Source: DASVTU01 sp036387415 (GTDB lineage Bacteria; Acidobacteriota; Blastocatellia; Pyrinomonadales; Pyrinomonadaceae). Taken from it: a stretch of 64,000 bases of DNA. Each line of letters starts with the position of its first letter. The first letter of the stretch is position 1. The position numbers were made by a program, and so were the translations under genes. The DNA lies in NCBI GenBank assembly GCA_036387415.1, contig DASVTU010000033.1:124001-188000 (forward strand), given 5' to 3'. A model generated the notes under the pieces. It saw only the letters and a program-made list of their open reading frames with translations. It searched no databases and was not told the DNA's origin. Positions 7,377-18,530 of this stretch are shown here, one piece after another.

Positions 7377-8372
7377 TCAAGCGCGTTTCCAGCCGATGCG
7401 ATAACGCGCCGTGAGCGCCAGTCCGAGACTTGTCACGATGATGGCAGCGGCGATGAACGGCCACACGTAAGGCACTGTCAGCACGGCTGTCCAGAAGAGT
7501 GCGCCGAGGACGAGCGCGACCGCCTCCGAACGTCGCCGCTCCGACAAGAGAAGACGCTGCAACCAACGCCCCGTCGCCACGATGATGACCACACGCCCGA
7601 ACAGAATCGCCACCACCAACAGCAACAGCGTCAGGATGCCGACGAGCGCGCCCAGTGCCGGAGGCAGCAGGCTCAGAGACGCAGGCACGCCGAAGCCGCT
7701 TACCAGAGCGCCGAGCAGCCCGACGACGGCGACGTGCAAACTCGTCGTCTGCAAACGCGTCGCCGCGCGCCCGACCGCGCCCGGTGTCGCCGCCGTCAAA
7801 GCCATCGAGACGATGAACCAGAACAACACGGCCAGCAACCTCTGTCCGAGATAAGCGAGCGACCATTCCGGCGTCAGCAAACTCGTCGGGTTGCGCGCGA
7901 GATTGCGTAGTTCTTCCTCATAGCCCGCGTACATCAGCGTCTTGCTCGCGGGATTGCGTCCGGGCGCGGTCTTGCCGTGATGATACGCGCCGCCGAAGAC
8001 GAGCACGTCGCCGCCGATGTAAGAACCCACGCACTGTCTGACCGAGCCGCCCACAGAAGCCACGTCGCCCTCGACGCGCCCGCGCACCACTACGTCGCCG
8101 CCGAACGCCACGACGCCATGACGGACGCTGCCCTCAACGACGACCGACTGGCCGAGTCCGAACACGTCGCTGGCCTGTTCGCCGGAGACGACGAGCGCGG
8201 TCGCATCGTTTGCACGTCTGCACGCTTCGTCGCCTTGCTCCGCGCGTCCGACCGTCACCGCCGCGAGCATCATCAACAGACAAAGCAACGCGCGCCGCAG
8301 CGACAAGCCGGGGCGCGCATTCGTTGCGTATGTCTGAGGAAAGAGAATCCCGTCCACGCCGTTCACATTCAT
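7377..8372 (-). CDS. Membrane protein with bactofilin-like N-terminal segment
   Basis: A 331-residue protein. A signal/transmembrane helix lies at about 24-45. Next comes a glycine/valine-rich strand repeat (VVVEGSVRHG, VVVRGRVEG and similar) of the kind found in bactofilins and related right-handed beta-helix stretches. After a loop there are four or five transmembrane helices (about 170-320). The ATG at 8372 overlaps the stop of the anti-sigma gene as TGATG, so translation is coupled. Context suggests a cell-envelope stress role. The exact function is unknown. Confidence 0.75.
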   Translation of the reverse strand: MNVNGVDGILFPQTYATNARPGLSLRRALLCLLMMLAAVTVGRAEQGDEACRRANDATALVVSGEQASDVFGLGQSVVVEGSVRHGVVAFGGDVVVRGRVEGDVASVGGSVRQCVGSYIGGDVLVFGGAYHHGKTAPGRNPASKTLMYAGYEEELRNLARNPTSLLTPEWSLAYLGQRLLAVLFWFIVSMALTAATPGAVGRAATRLQTTSLHVAVVGLLGALVSGFGVPASLSLLPPALGALVGILTLLLLVVAILFGRVVIIVATGRWLQRLLLSERRRSEAVALVLGALFWTAVLTVPYVWPFIAAAIIVTSLGLALTARYRIGWKRA

Positions 8373-8977
8373 CAATTCGCGTCCCGCCGCCGATGGTAGC
8401 TGCCGATTAAACGCAGCAGCACGACGACTGCGCCCGCAAAAAGAAACCACGTCAGCAATCTGAACGGATACGGCTCCGCGATGAGAAGATTACCGATGGT
8501 GCGGAGAATCACCGCCGCGCCGCTGCCAGCATCCGCCAGCGCGTGCCACACAATCGCCAACACACGCATGAACGTATCTGCAACTTTGACGAAGGGCGCT
8601 AACGCCTCGTCGAAGATGGTTGCGCCGAGCAACGCGAACGAAGCGACGCCGAGCAACGCGCCCAACGCGAGCGCGCGTCGGTGTTCCGTCGCACGTCGCA
8701 CGCCGCTCATGTCGGTCTGCGCGCGTGCCGTGACGACTTGGGCGAAGTTTCTTGGGAGGTCGAATTTCTTATCAAACGTTTCATCGAAGGCGGCATCGAA
8801 GAGACAGAGCAGACGCTTTTGTTCGCCGAGAGCGGCGACGCAGGCGGGGCACTCGCGTAGATGCGCGTCGAAAAGTTGCGACTCGGAGGCGTCCATCTCG
8901 CCATCGAGATACGCGGCCACCGCATCCGCGCGGCGGCAAGCAGAAGCTTCGACTTTTGAAATGTCTCCGTCGTTCAA
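8372..8977 (-). CDS. Anti-sigma factor with zinc-finger domain
   Basis: About 201 residues. The N-terminal part holds an anti-sigma zinc-finger motif (AYLDGEMDASE followed by HLRECPACV, an H-x3-C-x2-C pattern), and one or two hydrophobic helices lie in the middle and C-terminal parts (about 110-130 and 175-195). It is therefore an inner-membrane anti-sigma factor that would bind the ECF factor encoded just upstream. I prefer the TTG at 8977 after GGGGTAGAAAC. The longer GTG start at 9073 would overlap the sigma gene by 56 bases. It ends in a TGATG overlap with the next gene. Confidence 0.82.
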   Translation of the reverse strand: MNDGDISKVEASACRRADAVAAYLDGEMDASESQLFDAHLRECPACVAALGEQKRLLCLFDAAFDETFDKKFDLPRNFAQVVTARAQTDMSGVRRATEHRRALALGALLGVASFALLGATIFDEALAPFVKVADTFMRVLAIVWHALADAGSGAAVILRTIGNLLIAEPYPFRLLTWFLFAGAVVVLLRLIGSYHRRRDAN

Positions 8978-9017
8978 GTTTCTACCCCGTCGAATCCAAA
9001 CGTCATTCCGCGTCAGT

Positions 9018-9635
9018 CTACATGCTGGTGATGCCACGCCTAACGAGTTCCGTCCGCATCGCTTCGCGCGCACGGAAGATGCGATTTTTGACCGTGCCGA
9101 GCGGCAATCCCGTGACTTCCGCGATTTCGTCGTAACTCATATCGTGCGCGTGGCGCAGCACAATCAATTCTTTGTAGGCGGACGGCAAAGTCCCGACGAC
9201 CTCCTCAATCTCGGCGCACCGTTCCGCCTTCTCGCTCAACTGTTCGGGCGACAGCGCACCACTCGCCAGAGGCTTCTCGTAGGTGCCCGTTTCGTCCGAC
9301 GTGTGCTCCAACTTTTCGGTGCGTCCAGTGCCGGGGCGACGGAGGTGGTCGATGGCAGCGTTGTGCGCGATGCGATAAATCCATGTCGAAAACTTGTATT
9401 CGGAACGATACCGATGCAGCGAGCCGTAGACTTTGATGAAAACTTCCTGCGTCAAATCGAGCGCGGCGTCGTAGTCGCCTACCATTCGGTAGACGTAGGC
9501 CACAATCGCGCGTTGATAACGGCGCACTAACTCCTCAAAATTCTCCTCGCGTCCGGCGATGGCGCGCACGACCAAATCACAATCGGCGATGCCTGTGAAA
9601 TCTTGCAGGGAGGGGGCATGTGCATTCATACGCAT
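9018..9635 (-). CDS. ECF (RpoE-type) sigma factor
   Basis: A 205-residue sigma-70 family protein. Region 2 is visible around residues 35-105 (YDAALDLTQEVFIKVY, then FSTWIYRIAHNAAIDHLRR). Region 4 lies around 140-195 (LPSAYKELIVLRHAHDMSYDEIAEVTGLPLGTVKNR). It is cotranscribed with an anti-sigma gene, the standard arrangement for envelope-stress sigma factors. An ECF-like promoter just upstream hints at autoregulation. ATG codons at 9635 and 9629 are both possible starts. Confidence 0.95.
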   Translation of the reverse strand: MRMNAHAPSLQDFTGIADCDLVVRAIAGREENFEELVRRYQRAIVAYVYRMVGDYDAALDLTQEVFIKVYGSLHRYRSEYKFSTWIYRIAHNAAIDHLRRPGTGRTEKLEHTSDETGTYEKPLASGALSPEQLSEKAERCAEIEEVVGTLPSAYKELIVLRHAHDMSYDEIAEVTGLPLGTVKNRIFRAREAMRTELVRRGITSM

Positions 9636-9648
9636 AATGCTTTGATGG

Positions 9649-9675
9649 TACGTCCGTGTAGCGGCAAAAGTTTCA
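9649..9675 (-). promoter_or_regulatory. Possible ECF-type promoter upstream of the sigma factor gene
   Basis: The minus strand reads TGAAAC-N17-CGTA, which resembles ECF promoters (AAC at -35 and CGT at -10). The implied leader is very short, only about 7-15 bases, which lowers confidence. It would make the sigma factor autoregulated. Confidence 0.35.
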
Positions 9676-9760
9676 AGACGGGTGGCACGGTCGCCGGAAC
9701 GCCTGTCGGAGATTTCTGTTTTTTAAGCTGCGTCGCTTTAGAAGGCGCGCGGGCGCTACG

Positions 9761-10729
9761 CTAACTCCATGAGAGTGCGGCGAGTCCGGCGGGCGCGGCT
9801 ATCAGGTTAAAGTCGAGGTCGCTGGAAGGCATGGCGAGGCGCACGTCTTCGGCGTCGAATATGCGCGGCGCGACGGAGAGCGTCTCTGCGATGGTGGCGC
9901 TGGCGGCCTCGCGGTCGATGGTGCTGCCCGTCACCAGAAGCCGTTCGATGGTTTCGACGGGCACGCCGTTCACGTCTCCTGCGACCGACGAGGAGGTCAG
10001 GCGGTCGCGGTAGAAAAGGATGAAGCGGTACAACTCGTCGGCGCAATCGTCTTGCTCGCAGATGGCGGTTCGCACAAGCAATGGCTGCCCGCGACGCAGC
10101 AACACAGCGGTAAACCCTTCTTCGTGCGCGCTGACGAGCAAAGCATCCGCCGCGCTCGCGCCGTCTCTCATCAACCACCACGCCTCGCCCATGTGTCGCG
10201 GCAGGACGAGTCCCATGTGCCAGCCGAGCGAAGCGAAGACTGATTCATACTCGCCGAGGACATCCAGACGCATCGCCGTGACTAGATAACGTGCGCGCCC
10301 TTCGGCGTCTGCCGCGAGGCGTTGGCGCGCGACGCGCAACTCGTCGGGCGGCGCACCGATGGCACGCTCCGTCTTCCAACGCAGCATCTCTTCGAGTTCG
10401 CCACGCGAGGCGGGCACGCTCTCAAGCGTCACAATCGCCGTCCGCGTCGCCGCTTCGGGGAGTGCGACCGACCAACGACGACGTTTCAGCAACCCGACGT
10501 TGGTCACCAGTTCCGCCAGAATCTCCGTAAACTCGCCCGCATCTGTGATGTTCACACTGTCGAAGTTCGGATGGAGAAGACCTTCGGGCAGAGCCGCGTG
10601 GCCTGCGCGTCGCACGCCGAACACGTCGCGCCGACGCTCCAAAGCGACGACGCTCGCGTCGTCCTTAGAAATGCCGATGGCCGCCGGAGGCAAACGCGGC
10701 TCAATCAGTTTTTTGAAGGGATTTGCCAT
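9761..10729 (-). CDS. pilM: PilM-like actin-fold pilus assembly protein
   Basis: A 322-residue cytoplasmic protein with an actin-like ATPase pattern. The opening region AAIGISKDDASVVALERR matches the PilM phosphate-1 region, and the middle (RWSVALPEAATRTAIVTLESVPASR) matches the PilM/EpsL family. It is the last gene of the leftward pilus operon, 25 bases after a prepilin gene. PilM normally recruits PilN, but I find no PilN, PilO or PilP here. Divergence is considerable, so the name rests on fold pattern and context. Confidence 0.75.
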   Translation of the reverse strand: MANPFKKLIEPRLPPAAIGISKDDASVVALERRRDVFGVRRAGHAALPEGLLHPNFDSVNITDAGEFTEILAELVTNVGLLKRRRWSVALPEAATRTAIVTLESVPASRGELEEMLRWKTERAIGAPPDELRVARQRLAADAEGRARYLVTAMRLDVLGEYESVFASLGWHMGLVLPRHMGEAWWLMRDGASAADALLVSAHEEGFTAVLLRRGQPLLVRTAICEQDDCADELYRFILFYRDRLTSSSVAGDVNGVPVETIERLLVTGSTIDREAASATIAETLSVAPRIFDAEDVRLAMPSSDLDFNLIAAPAGLAALSWS

Positions 10730-10754
10730 GCGGGGAATCTTTGCTGCGTGCGCT

Positions 10755-11249
10755 TCACCATTTTTCGCAATCGTTGTAGGAGGAACCGTCGGTCGCCGTG
10801 TCGGGCGAGTTGCTACAGATGTTGACGATGCCCGTCTCGCCTTCGCGCGCGTTCGGGTCTTCGCCCTGCACAGTCACCCAGTCGGCCTCTCCGGTTATCG
10901 GGTCTTCGGGGATTTCGCGCATGTATCCGGCGGTCACAATGTCGTCCAGCGACGCAGGGAGTTTGCCTTTATCGGCGGCATATTGGTCAATCAGTTTCCG
11001 CATCTGGAAAAGATTGTCGCGCAAGACCGCCTCGCGCGCCGCCGTCACACTCTTGTTGTACATCGGCAGCGCGACCAACGCGAGAATGACGACAATCGAA
11101 ATCACAATCATCAATTCGAGCAACGTAAACCCACGCGCCCGACGTGCGAAGGAAAAAGGCGAACCGGAAGCGGATAAGGAAACAGAAAGCGTCTCTTCTT
11201 CCCTGTGCCTTTCGCCTCTCAACTCTTGCACTGATTCTTTACCAATCAC
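10755..11249 (-). CDS. Prepilin-type protein (GspG/PilA-like)
   Basis: 164 residues. A processing site RARG|FTLLELMIV has the conserved Glu at +5 and is followed by the hydrophobic assembly helix. The mature C-terminus carries PEDPITGEADW and is GspG-like. The leader before the cleavage site is about 40 residues, unusually long. It is rich in E/R/S and encoded by purine/pyrimidine-rich repeat-like sequence. The GTG start overlaps the end of the upstream prepilin gene by 11 bases. It is probably a pilus or pseudopilus subunit cut by a PilD-type peptidase encoded elsewhere. Confidence 0.85.
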   Translation of the reverse strand: MIGKESVQELRGERHREEETLSVSLSASGSPFSFARRARGFTLLELMIVISIVVILALVALPMYNKSVTAAREAVLRDNLFQMRKLIDQYAADKGKLPASLDDIVTAGYMREIPEDPITGEADWVTVQGEDPNAREGETGIVNICSNSPDTATDGSSYNDCEKW

Positions 11250-11976
11250 TGTACTTACTCCCGTCGAGCGCGGTGGCGTCAGATTTGGAATACACGTCGA
11301 AGACGTTTTCGCCGCCCCACTCGGAGGCGTCCGGCGGGTCGTAGGTGGAACGCAAGCCCCAGTCAGCGTTGCCCGTCATGGGGTCAACGGGAATCGCGCG
11401 GAGGTAGGTTTTCTTCTTGGTCGAGACGAGTCCGCCACCACCGTTGGTGGGCTGCTTGTCGCCAAGATTGGTGTTCAGATTCAGGTTTCCGCCGACGATG
11501 ACGTTGGCACGCGGCAAAATGCTGACGCCTTCGACGAGCGTTTCGAGTTTCGGCGGGTAGTGGTCTGGATTTTCGACGCCGAAGATGGTGCGGTCGCTGA
11601 TGCCGACTTTGCTGCGCGGGTCGAGCGTGGGGGGTGGCGGCGGTCCTGCCGAATTTGGGACTGCCGGGCAACAAGTGGCTCCAATCGTATCGCGGTGAAA
11701 TTCTTCGATGGCGTTTCGCATCTCCCTGAGAGCTTCGCGCAACTGCTGCTCGCGCGCACGCTTCACCGATGTTTTAACAAGTGGCACGACGCCGAGCGAC
11801 AGAATCGTCAAGACCGTGACGGTGATGATGAGTTCAATCAGCGTCCAACCGCCGGACGAGGAAGAACGGAGGCCGACGGGTAAACGGCGAAAAGGGGAAA
11901 GGGACAGAGAAGCGGACGAACGCGGCGGTAGTTCCCTTCCGCTTTCTTCCATTTCACCTTTTACCCGTTTCGACAT
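11239..11976 (-). CDS. Prepilin-type protein, second
   Basis: 245 residues. The processing site SSSSGG|WTLIELIITV has Glu at +5 but a tryptophan at +1 in place of the usual Phe or Met. The leader is about 43 residues, long for a prepilin, and is encoded by the word-repeat DNA at 11880-11993. The C-terminal region contains AIPVDPMTGNADWGLRS, the same calcium/loop-like signature as the next gene, which suggests the two are paralogous pseudopilins. It lies 17 bases after the secretin gene. Confidence 0.82.
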   Translation of the reverse strand: MSKRVKGEMEESGRELPPRSSASLSLSPFRRLPVGLRSSSSGGWTLIELIITVTVLTILSLGVVPLVKTSVKRAREQQLREALREMRNAIEEFHRDTIGATCCPAVPNSAGPPPPPTLDPRSKVGISDRTIFGVENPDHYPPKLETLVEGVSILPRANVIVGGNLNLNTNLGDKQPTNGGGGLVSTKKKTYLRAIPVDPMTGNADWGLRSTYDPPDASEWGGENVFDVYSKSDATALDGSKYSDW

Positions 11977-11993
11977 TTCCCCTTTCCCTTCCT
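11880..11993. repeat. Word-repeat inverted repeat (GAAAAGGGGAAA type) inside the prepilin leader
   Basis: The left arm has GGCGAAAAGGGGAAAGGGACAG. The right arm has CACCTTTTACCCGTTTCGAC and CATTTCCCCTTTCCCTT. It spans the secretin-prepilin junction and most of the coding sequence for the prepilin leader, so the repeat is translated. Confidence 0.6.
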
Positions 11994-14813
11994 TTACTGC
12001 ACGACCTTGAACTGCGCTTGCGCGGCTTGCGTCAACATGCTGCGTCCGTCGGTGGCGATGAGATGCACCTTGCTCGCGTCGAAAGCAATCTGGCCGTCGC
12101 CCACGGCGACCCCTTCAACCTCGATAAAGAGCAGCACACCTTCGCCCGTGAGTGGAGCCGTGCCCGCCGCCGGAGAGACGGAAACAACCAGCACGCCCGT
12201 CGGGTCAATCGACTGCGTGATGACAGGCTCGCCCGCACGCCCCTCGAACATCGTGCCCTTCGAGATGGCGCGCACCGCCGTCACGCGCGGGTCAAAGCGT
12301 AGCGTCATGGCTGCAAGCGTGAGCGGCGCGTCGGTCTTCAATTGCAACATCAGACGCCGCTTCTCGCCGACGCGCATCTCCGCCGATTCCGGCATGAGAC
12401 GCAACTCGGCGCTGCTGATGACGGGTGTCGCAGGAGCGTTGGCGGCAACGTTGGTGACAGTTTCCGGCTTGCTCTCCGTTGACGACGGCGCGCTGACCGC
12501 TTTGGTTTCAGCCGTCTTGTTGTTGATGGTCGTCGGCGTCGGCGCGAAATTGTTGGTCGCGGCGGCGATTGGATTGACGACGGAAGCGTTCGTATTTGAA
12601 GCGAGTGTGGAACCGGGAACGGTGTTCGAGGGCGTCGCGGTTGAAACGACGTTGAGCGCAAGGGTTGATGCGGGCGGCACGTTGGGTGACGCAGCGAGCG
12701 ACGTAGCGGGCGATGGATTCGACGTGGCGGTTGTCGCCGTCGTCGGCGTGTTGATGTTCGTCAGCGCGGCGTTGGTTGTGGTCGCTGTCGAGGCGGCGTT
12801 GTTGTTTGAAGGGTTGGTGACTTTGGCCGGGTTGACGAGCGCGTTGGGCGCGGGCACAAATGAGACGCTTTCGGCGGCGGTGCCCGCAGGCGTGGGCAGT
12901 TCGATGACGCGGTTGGTCGGCAAGGCACGCGCGGCGGCGAGTTGGTCTTCGGTGTCGGCTTCGTTAATCATCGCCTGAAGCGATTCGCTCGTCGGTGTCT
13001 GCATCGAACCGCTCGGACGCGGTATCTCGTCGGTCGGCGTGACGAGCGGCGCGCGAAGCACGCGCGGCGTCATGGTGATGACGACATCGTTTTGCGAGTT
13101 GGTGCGGCGCGGCGTCGAGAAGAGACGACCGAGCACGGGAATCAAACTAATCAGCGGAAGCCCCGCGCGACCGTCGCTGGCGCGGTCTTGCGCGATGCTG
13201 GCAATCATCATGGTGCGATTGTTGGGGATACGCGCGGTTCCGGTGATGCGGCGTTGGGTGAAGGTGGGCGTAAGCGCGTTGCCCGTGCCGCTGACGCCCG
13301 TGTCTTTGGTGTCAATCACCATTTTGACCTGCACGTCCATGTTCGGAAAAACTTTGGGCGTGAAGTCGAGCGAGAGACCTGTGTCCTCGTATTGAATCAC
13401 GGGGAAGCCGTTGCCGAAGACGCCGCCTGTGGCTCCACCGGTTCCAGTCCCTGTGCCTGTGCCGGTTCCGGTGCCGCCGAAACCGAAGGGCGTGACGCTC
13501 GCCGTCTGGACGGGCACGCGTGCGCCGATGCGCGTCTCGCTCTTTTCGTCGTCGAAGGCGTGCACCTGCGTCTGGAAGACGAGGCGCGTGTTGTCTTTGG
13601 TTTGCAAGGCGGTGATGACCGACGTGGGCAGGACGAGCGCGCCGCCGAGCACCGTGGGCAGCGCCGCCGCGCCCGCCGCCGGAGTGATAGCACGACCGCC
13701 GAAGGCCGTCACTTGTAGGCCGCCGAGATTGCCGAGCGTTTCGGCGGTGCCGAGTTGGTTGCCGATTTGCAAGAGGTCGGAGCGCGAGATTTCGTAGATG
13801 GCAACTTCCATCACGACTTCGGCGCGGTCTTTATCAACCGATTGCAGCAACTCTCCGATGAGACGGATGTTTTCCGGCGTGTCGCGCACGGTGATGCTGT
13901 TGGTCGTCTTGTTAAGCGAGAAGCCGGGATTGCGTCCCGCGTTGGCGGGGAGCGTCTGCTGGATGAGCGAGCGCGCGGCTTCGGGTTCGATGTTTTGCAG
14001 ATAGAAGGTACGCAGGACGAGTTGTTGATACTGTGGACGCTTCGATTGGTCTGCGACGAGAATGGTGCGGCGGCTCAGCTTTTGGAAAAAGAGTCCGTAG
14101 GCGAGAAAGATATAGTCGAGCGCCTGCGCGGTCGTCACGTCGCGGAGTTGGACGCTAATGGTGCGTTTCTGCTGCGTGGAAAAATCTTTGTCGAAGACGA
14201 CGTTGAGATTGAGTTCGGTGGCGAGTTGGCGGATAAAGGGTTCGAGTTCGCCGTTGTAATTGATGACGCGGAGTTGTTCGGCGCGTGCGGGCAGAGAGGG
14301 CGTCGGCTGCTGGCCGTTGGCGCTCGTTTTCGTCATGACGCCGTTGGCGCCGGAGGAATGGCGCGAGGGCGAAATGCTGCCGTTGCGCGTGCGTGCGTCG
14401 TCGTCGGGTTCGGGCGGCAGACCTTCCTTCTCGCGTTGGAGTCGAATCATGCGCTTCATCTCGTTGACGGCGAGTTCGTTCACGGGGTCGTAGCCGTAAG
14501 CCTGCCGGAAAGCATTGTAAGCGCCCGTGTAGTCACCTTGATCTGCGAGCGCGCGACCGCGTTGCATGAAGACCTGCGAGGCGTTGAAGACGGCGCGACG
14601 GTAGTGAAGTTGATACTCGACATCCGACGGGCTGGACGCGACGGCCAACGCAAATTCCTGCGCCGCTTTCTCCCATTGCTGCGCCTGTTCGTGTTGCAGA
14701 CCGCGCTTGTAGTTCTTCTCGCCTTTTTTGGCAAAGGCGGTGAGCGGTGTCAGGAGCAGGGCGGCCACCAGGAGAAACGCGGCGAACGAACGCGCACGGG
14801 CAAAAGATTTCAT
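11994..14813 (-). CDS. Type II/IV secretin (PilQ/GspD family) with cohesin-like C-terminal domain
   Basis: 939 residues: a signal peptide (about 8-30), a TPR-like region (about 35-140), secretin N-domains (about 185-320; INYNGELEPFIRQLATELNL), and the secretin pore domain (about 330-600; VVMEVAIYEISRSDL, then PLISLIPVLGRLF). A long T/N/A/P-rich linker follows (about 610-780), then a C-terminal domain beginning LRLMPESAEMRVGEKRRL that resembles cohesin-type domains. The ATG at 14813 follows GTGAGG at good spacing. It forms the outer-membrane gate of the pilus/secretion system encoded around it. Confidence 0.93.
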   Translation of the reverse strand: MKSFARARSFAAFLLVAALLLTPLTAFAKKGEKNYKRGLQHEQAQQWEKAAQEFALAVASSPSDVEYQLHYRRAVFNASQVFMQRGRALADQGDYTGAYNAFRQAYGYDPVNELAVNEMKRMIRLQREKEGLPPEPDDDARTRNGSISPSRHSSGANGVMTKTSANGQQPTPSLPARAEQLRVINYNGELEPFIRQLATELNLNVVFDKDFSTQQKRTISVQLRDVTTAQALDYIFLAYGLFFQKLSRRTILVADQSKRPQYQQLVLRTFYLQNIEPEAARSLIQQTLPANAGRNPGFSLNKTTNSITVRDTPENIRLIGELLQSVDKDRAEVVMEVAIYEISRSDLLQIGNQLGTAETLGNLGGLQVTAFGGRAITPAAGAAALPTVLGGALVLPTSVITALQTKDNTRLVFQTQVHAFDDEKSETRIGARVPVQTASVTPFGFGGTGTGTGTGTGTGGATGGVFGNGFPVIQYEDTGLSLDFTPKVFPNMDVQVKMVIDTKDTGVSGTGNALTPTFTQRRITGTARIPNNRTMMIASIAQDRASDGRAGLPLISLIPVLGRLFSTPRRTNSQNDVVITMTPRVLRAPLVTPTDEIPRPSGSMQTPTSESLQAMINEADTEDQLAAARALPTNRVIELPTPAGTAAESVSFVPAPNALVNPAKVTNPSNNNAASTATTTNAALTNINTPTTATTATSNPSPATSLAASPNVPPASTLALNVVSTATPSNTVPGSTLASNTNASVVNPIAAATNNFAPTPTTINNKTAETKAVSAPSSTESKPETVTNVAANAPATPVISSAELRLMPESAEMRVGEKRRLMLQLKTDAPLTLAAMTLRFDPRVTAVRAISKGTMFEGRAGEPVITQSIDPTGVLVVSVSPAAGTAPLTGEGVLLFIEVEGVAVGDGQIAFDASKVHLIATDGRSMLTQAAQAQFKVVQ

Positions 14814-14942
14814 TTCAATCCTCACTAAATTCATGGCTGTGTGCTGATAAGCGAATCGCAGTCGGGTTGTTGTCGGAGCAAGCCAACGATTACTTACACG
14901 TATGCTAACAAGTGTGGTTCCGAAAAACCAGAAGACCGAAAG

Positions 14943-15017
14943 AGTAAGCAGTGAGCGGTCAGCAGTAAGCAGTAAAAACTAAAGACGTTTTTTGTTTACC
15001 TGCTTACTGCTCACGGC

Positions 15018-15031
<14 letters not shown>
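14943..15031. repeat. Word-repeat inverted repeat (unit GTAAGCA)
   Basis: The left arm reads AGTAAGCAGTGAGCGGTCAG and then CAGTAAGCAGTAAAAA. The right arm reads TTTACCTGCTTACTGCTC and then ACGGCTTACGGCTTACTG. It lies between the PilB-like and secretin genes and encodes the last residues of the ATPase. Confidence 0.75.
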
Positions 15032-16763
<1,732 letters not shown>

Positions 16764-16821
16764 GCTCGGTCTCTTAAAACTCGCAAGTACGTCTGATGCC
16801 GGTGGGGGCGTGAGGGATGGC

Positions 16822-18057
16822 TCAACGTGCAGTCCCTGTCACGTTTGAGATGGATTGAATAATCGGGAGATAAATTGCCAGCAGAATCGTGATTACGAGT
16901 CCGCCCATCACAAGCAGAATTGCAGGTTCGAGCACGGTCGTCAACTGCTCAAGTCGAACCTCCGATTCGGCGTCGTAAAACTGCGCGACCTCTTCCAACA
17001 TCTCGCGCAGAGAGCCGGAACGCTCGCCCACACCAATCATATCAATCGCTAGCTCAGGAATCCAACGCGCAGTCTCCAAACTCTCCGTAAACGAACGTCC
17101 CTCGCGAATCATCGGCAGAATGGCCGATGAACGCGCGCGAAGTTCCTTGTTGGTAATCGCCTCCGCCGCAATCTCCCACGATTCAACCAGAGTGATACCG
17201 CCCGCCAAAAGCGTCGAGAGCGAGCGCGTCACCTGTGCAATCGCCAGTTGCGTCAAAAGCTTATTGACAATCGGCACGCGCAGCAAGAAACGGTCGATGG
17301 CGAGTTTGCCGCCCGGCGTGCGCGACCAAAAGACGAACGCCGTGACCGCGCCGATGATGACCGGCCCCAGCCAGAAAATATTGCCCGCCACGAAGCCCGA
17401 CAACCCGACCACGACCACCGTAATCGTCGGCAAACCACTACGGAATCCTTCAAACAGGCTTGCCATGCGCGGCACGACGTAGATGGTCAGGAAGGCGACC
17501 ATGCCGAAGGAAGCGAGCAGGAGAAATATCGGATAGGCGAGCGCGCCGCGTATCTTGCGTCGAATATCGACGGCGCGGCGCATGTAGGTGACGTAGCGGC
17601 TCAGCACGTCGTCGAGTGCGCCGGAACGTTCTCCGGCAAGTATTGATGCCGTATAAATTCGCGGGAAAATTGGCCCCTGCGCGGCAAAGGCCGCCGAGAG
17701 CGCCATGCCGCCGCGAATCTTGTCTTCGATGTCGGCGAGCACGCTCCGCAGACGCCCGCTCGTCGAACGCCTGCCCAACATCGCCACCGCCTGAAGGATT
17801 GGAATACCCGCGCGCAGTAGCGCGGCGAGTTGTTGGTTAAAGAGGAGGAAATCGCCCGGCTTGATACGCGCGCTCGTCCCCGCTTTGCCGCCGCGCGTCA
17901 GCGAAGCGACGCCGCGCGTCTTCGGCGGCGTTACGGAGAAGACGCGAAAGCCTTCCGATTCCAGACGCGCGCGCGCCTCCCCGACGCCGACTGCTTCGAC
18001 CGTCCGCGTGACCACTTCGCCCGCAGGCGTCCCTAAACGACAAATGAACTCAGCCAT
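16822..18057 (-). CDS. pilC: GspF/PilC-type inner-membrane platform protein
   Basis: 411 residues with the duplicated T2SSF architecture. The first domain lies at about 60-190 (FNQQLAALLRAGIPILQAV), a transmembrane pair near 155-235, and the second domain at about 260-385 (LLTQLAIAQVTRSLSTLLAGGITL) with a C-terminal transmembrane helix (LVITILLAIYLP). The start MAEFICRLGT at 18057 fits the family and lies downstream of the promoter at 18123-18151, which excludes the longer frame opening at 18120. It is the first gene of the leftward pilus operon. Confidence 0.94.
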   Translation of the reverse strand: MAEFICRLGTPAGEVVTRTVEAVGVGEARARLESEGFRVFSVTPPKTRGVASLTRGGKAGTSARIKPGDFLLFNQQLAALLRAGIPILQAVAMLGRRSTSGRLRSVLADIEDKIRGGMALSAAFAAQGPIFPRIYTASILAGERSGALDDVLSRYVTYMRRAVDIRRKIRGALAYPIFLLLASFGMVAFLTIYVVPRMASLFEGFRSGLPTITVVVVGLSGFVAGNIFWLGPVIIGAVTAFVFWSRTPGGKLAIDRFLLRVPIVNKLLTQLAIAQVTRSLSTLLAGGITLVESWEIAAEAITNKELRARSSAILPMIREGRSFTESLETARWIPELAIDMIGVGERSGSLREMLEEVAQFYDAESEVRLEQLTTVLEPAILLVMGGLVITILLAIYLPIIQSISNVTGTAR

Positions 18058-18122
18058 GTTTGCCCGACTAGATGTTGACGGATTGCGCCGACCGATTCCG
18101 TTGCACGACGCGCGAAACATTG

Positions 18123-18151
18123 ATTATAACGCGCCACGCCCCGCATCCCAA
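18123..18151 (-). promoter_or_regulatory. Sigma-70-type promoter of the pilus operon
   Basis: On the minus strand TTGGGA is followed after 17 bases by a perfect TATAAT. Transcription would start near 18116, giving a leader of about 60 bases before the PilC-like start. The remaining 18152-18530 region upstream of the VWFA gene shows no promoter I can defend. Confidence 0.65.
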
Positions 18152-18530
18152 ACCGACGCGTCCGTCCCCTAAACCAACATCTACACGCCGACTCTCCCGC
18201 AAAGTTCCAAGTTCGGCGGCGCGGCGCAAACGTCGGGATGATGGTCGGTCGCGGGTCGCCCTGGCGTCAAACGTTCGACCGTCTTCGTAATTTCAAACAT
18301 TCAACATCAAACCATGACTACTTTTCGGTTAGCATGCTTGCGTGGTTCGTCGGCGTGCCTGTAGAATGCGAACTACGGTTAACGGAGTCTCCCCATCGGC
18401 GCGTTGTGCAGACAACCACTGTCCACACATCTACCGTCCGACAAAGTTAAAAGCCCGCACGCGCCGTAACACTTTTATCAATCAATGCTCCGTGCCGACT
18501 TTCGGAGTAGTAGCCGTTCAGGAGGGATTT

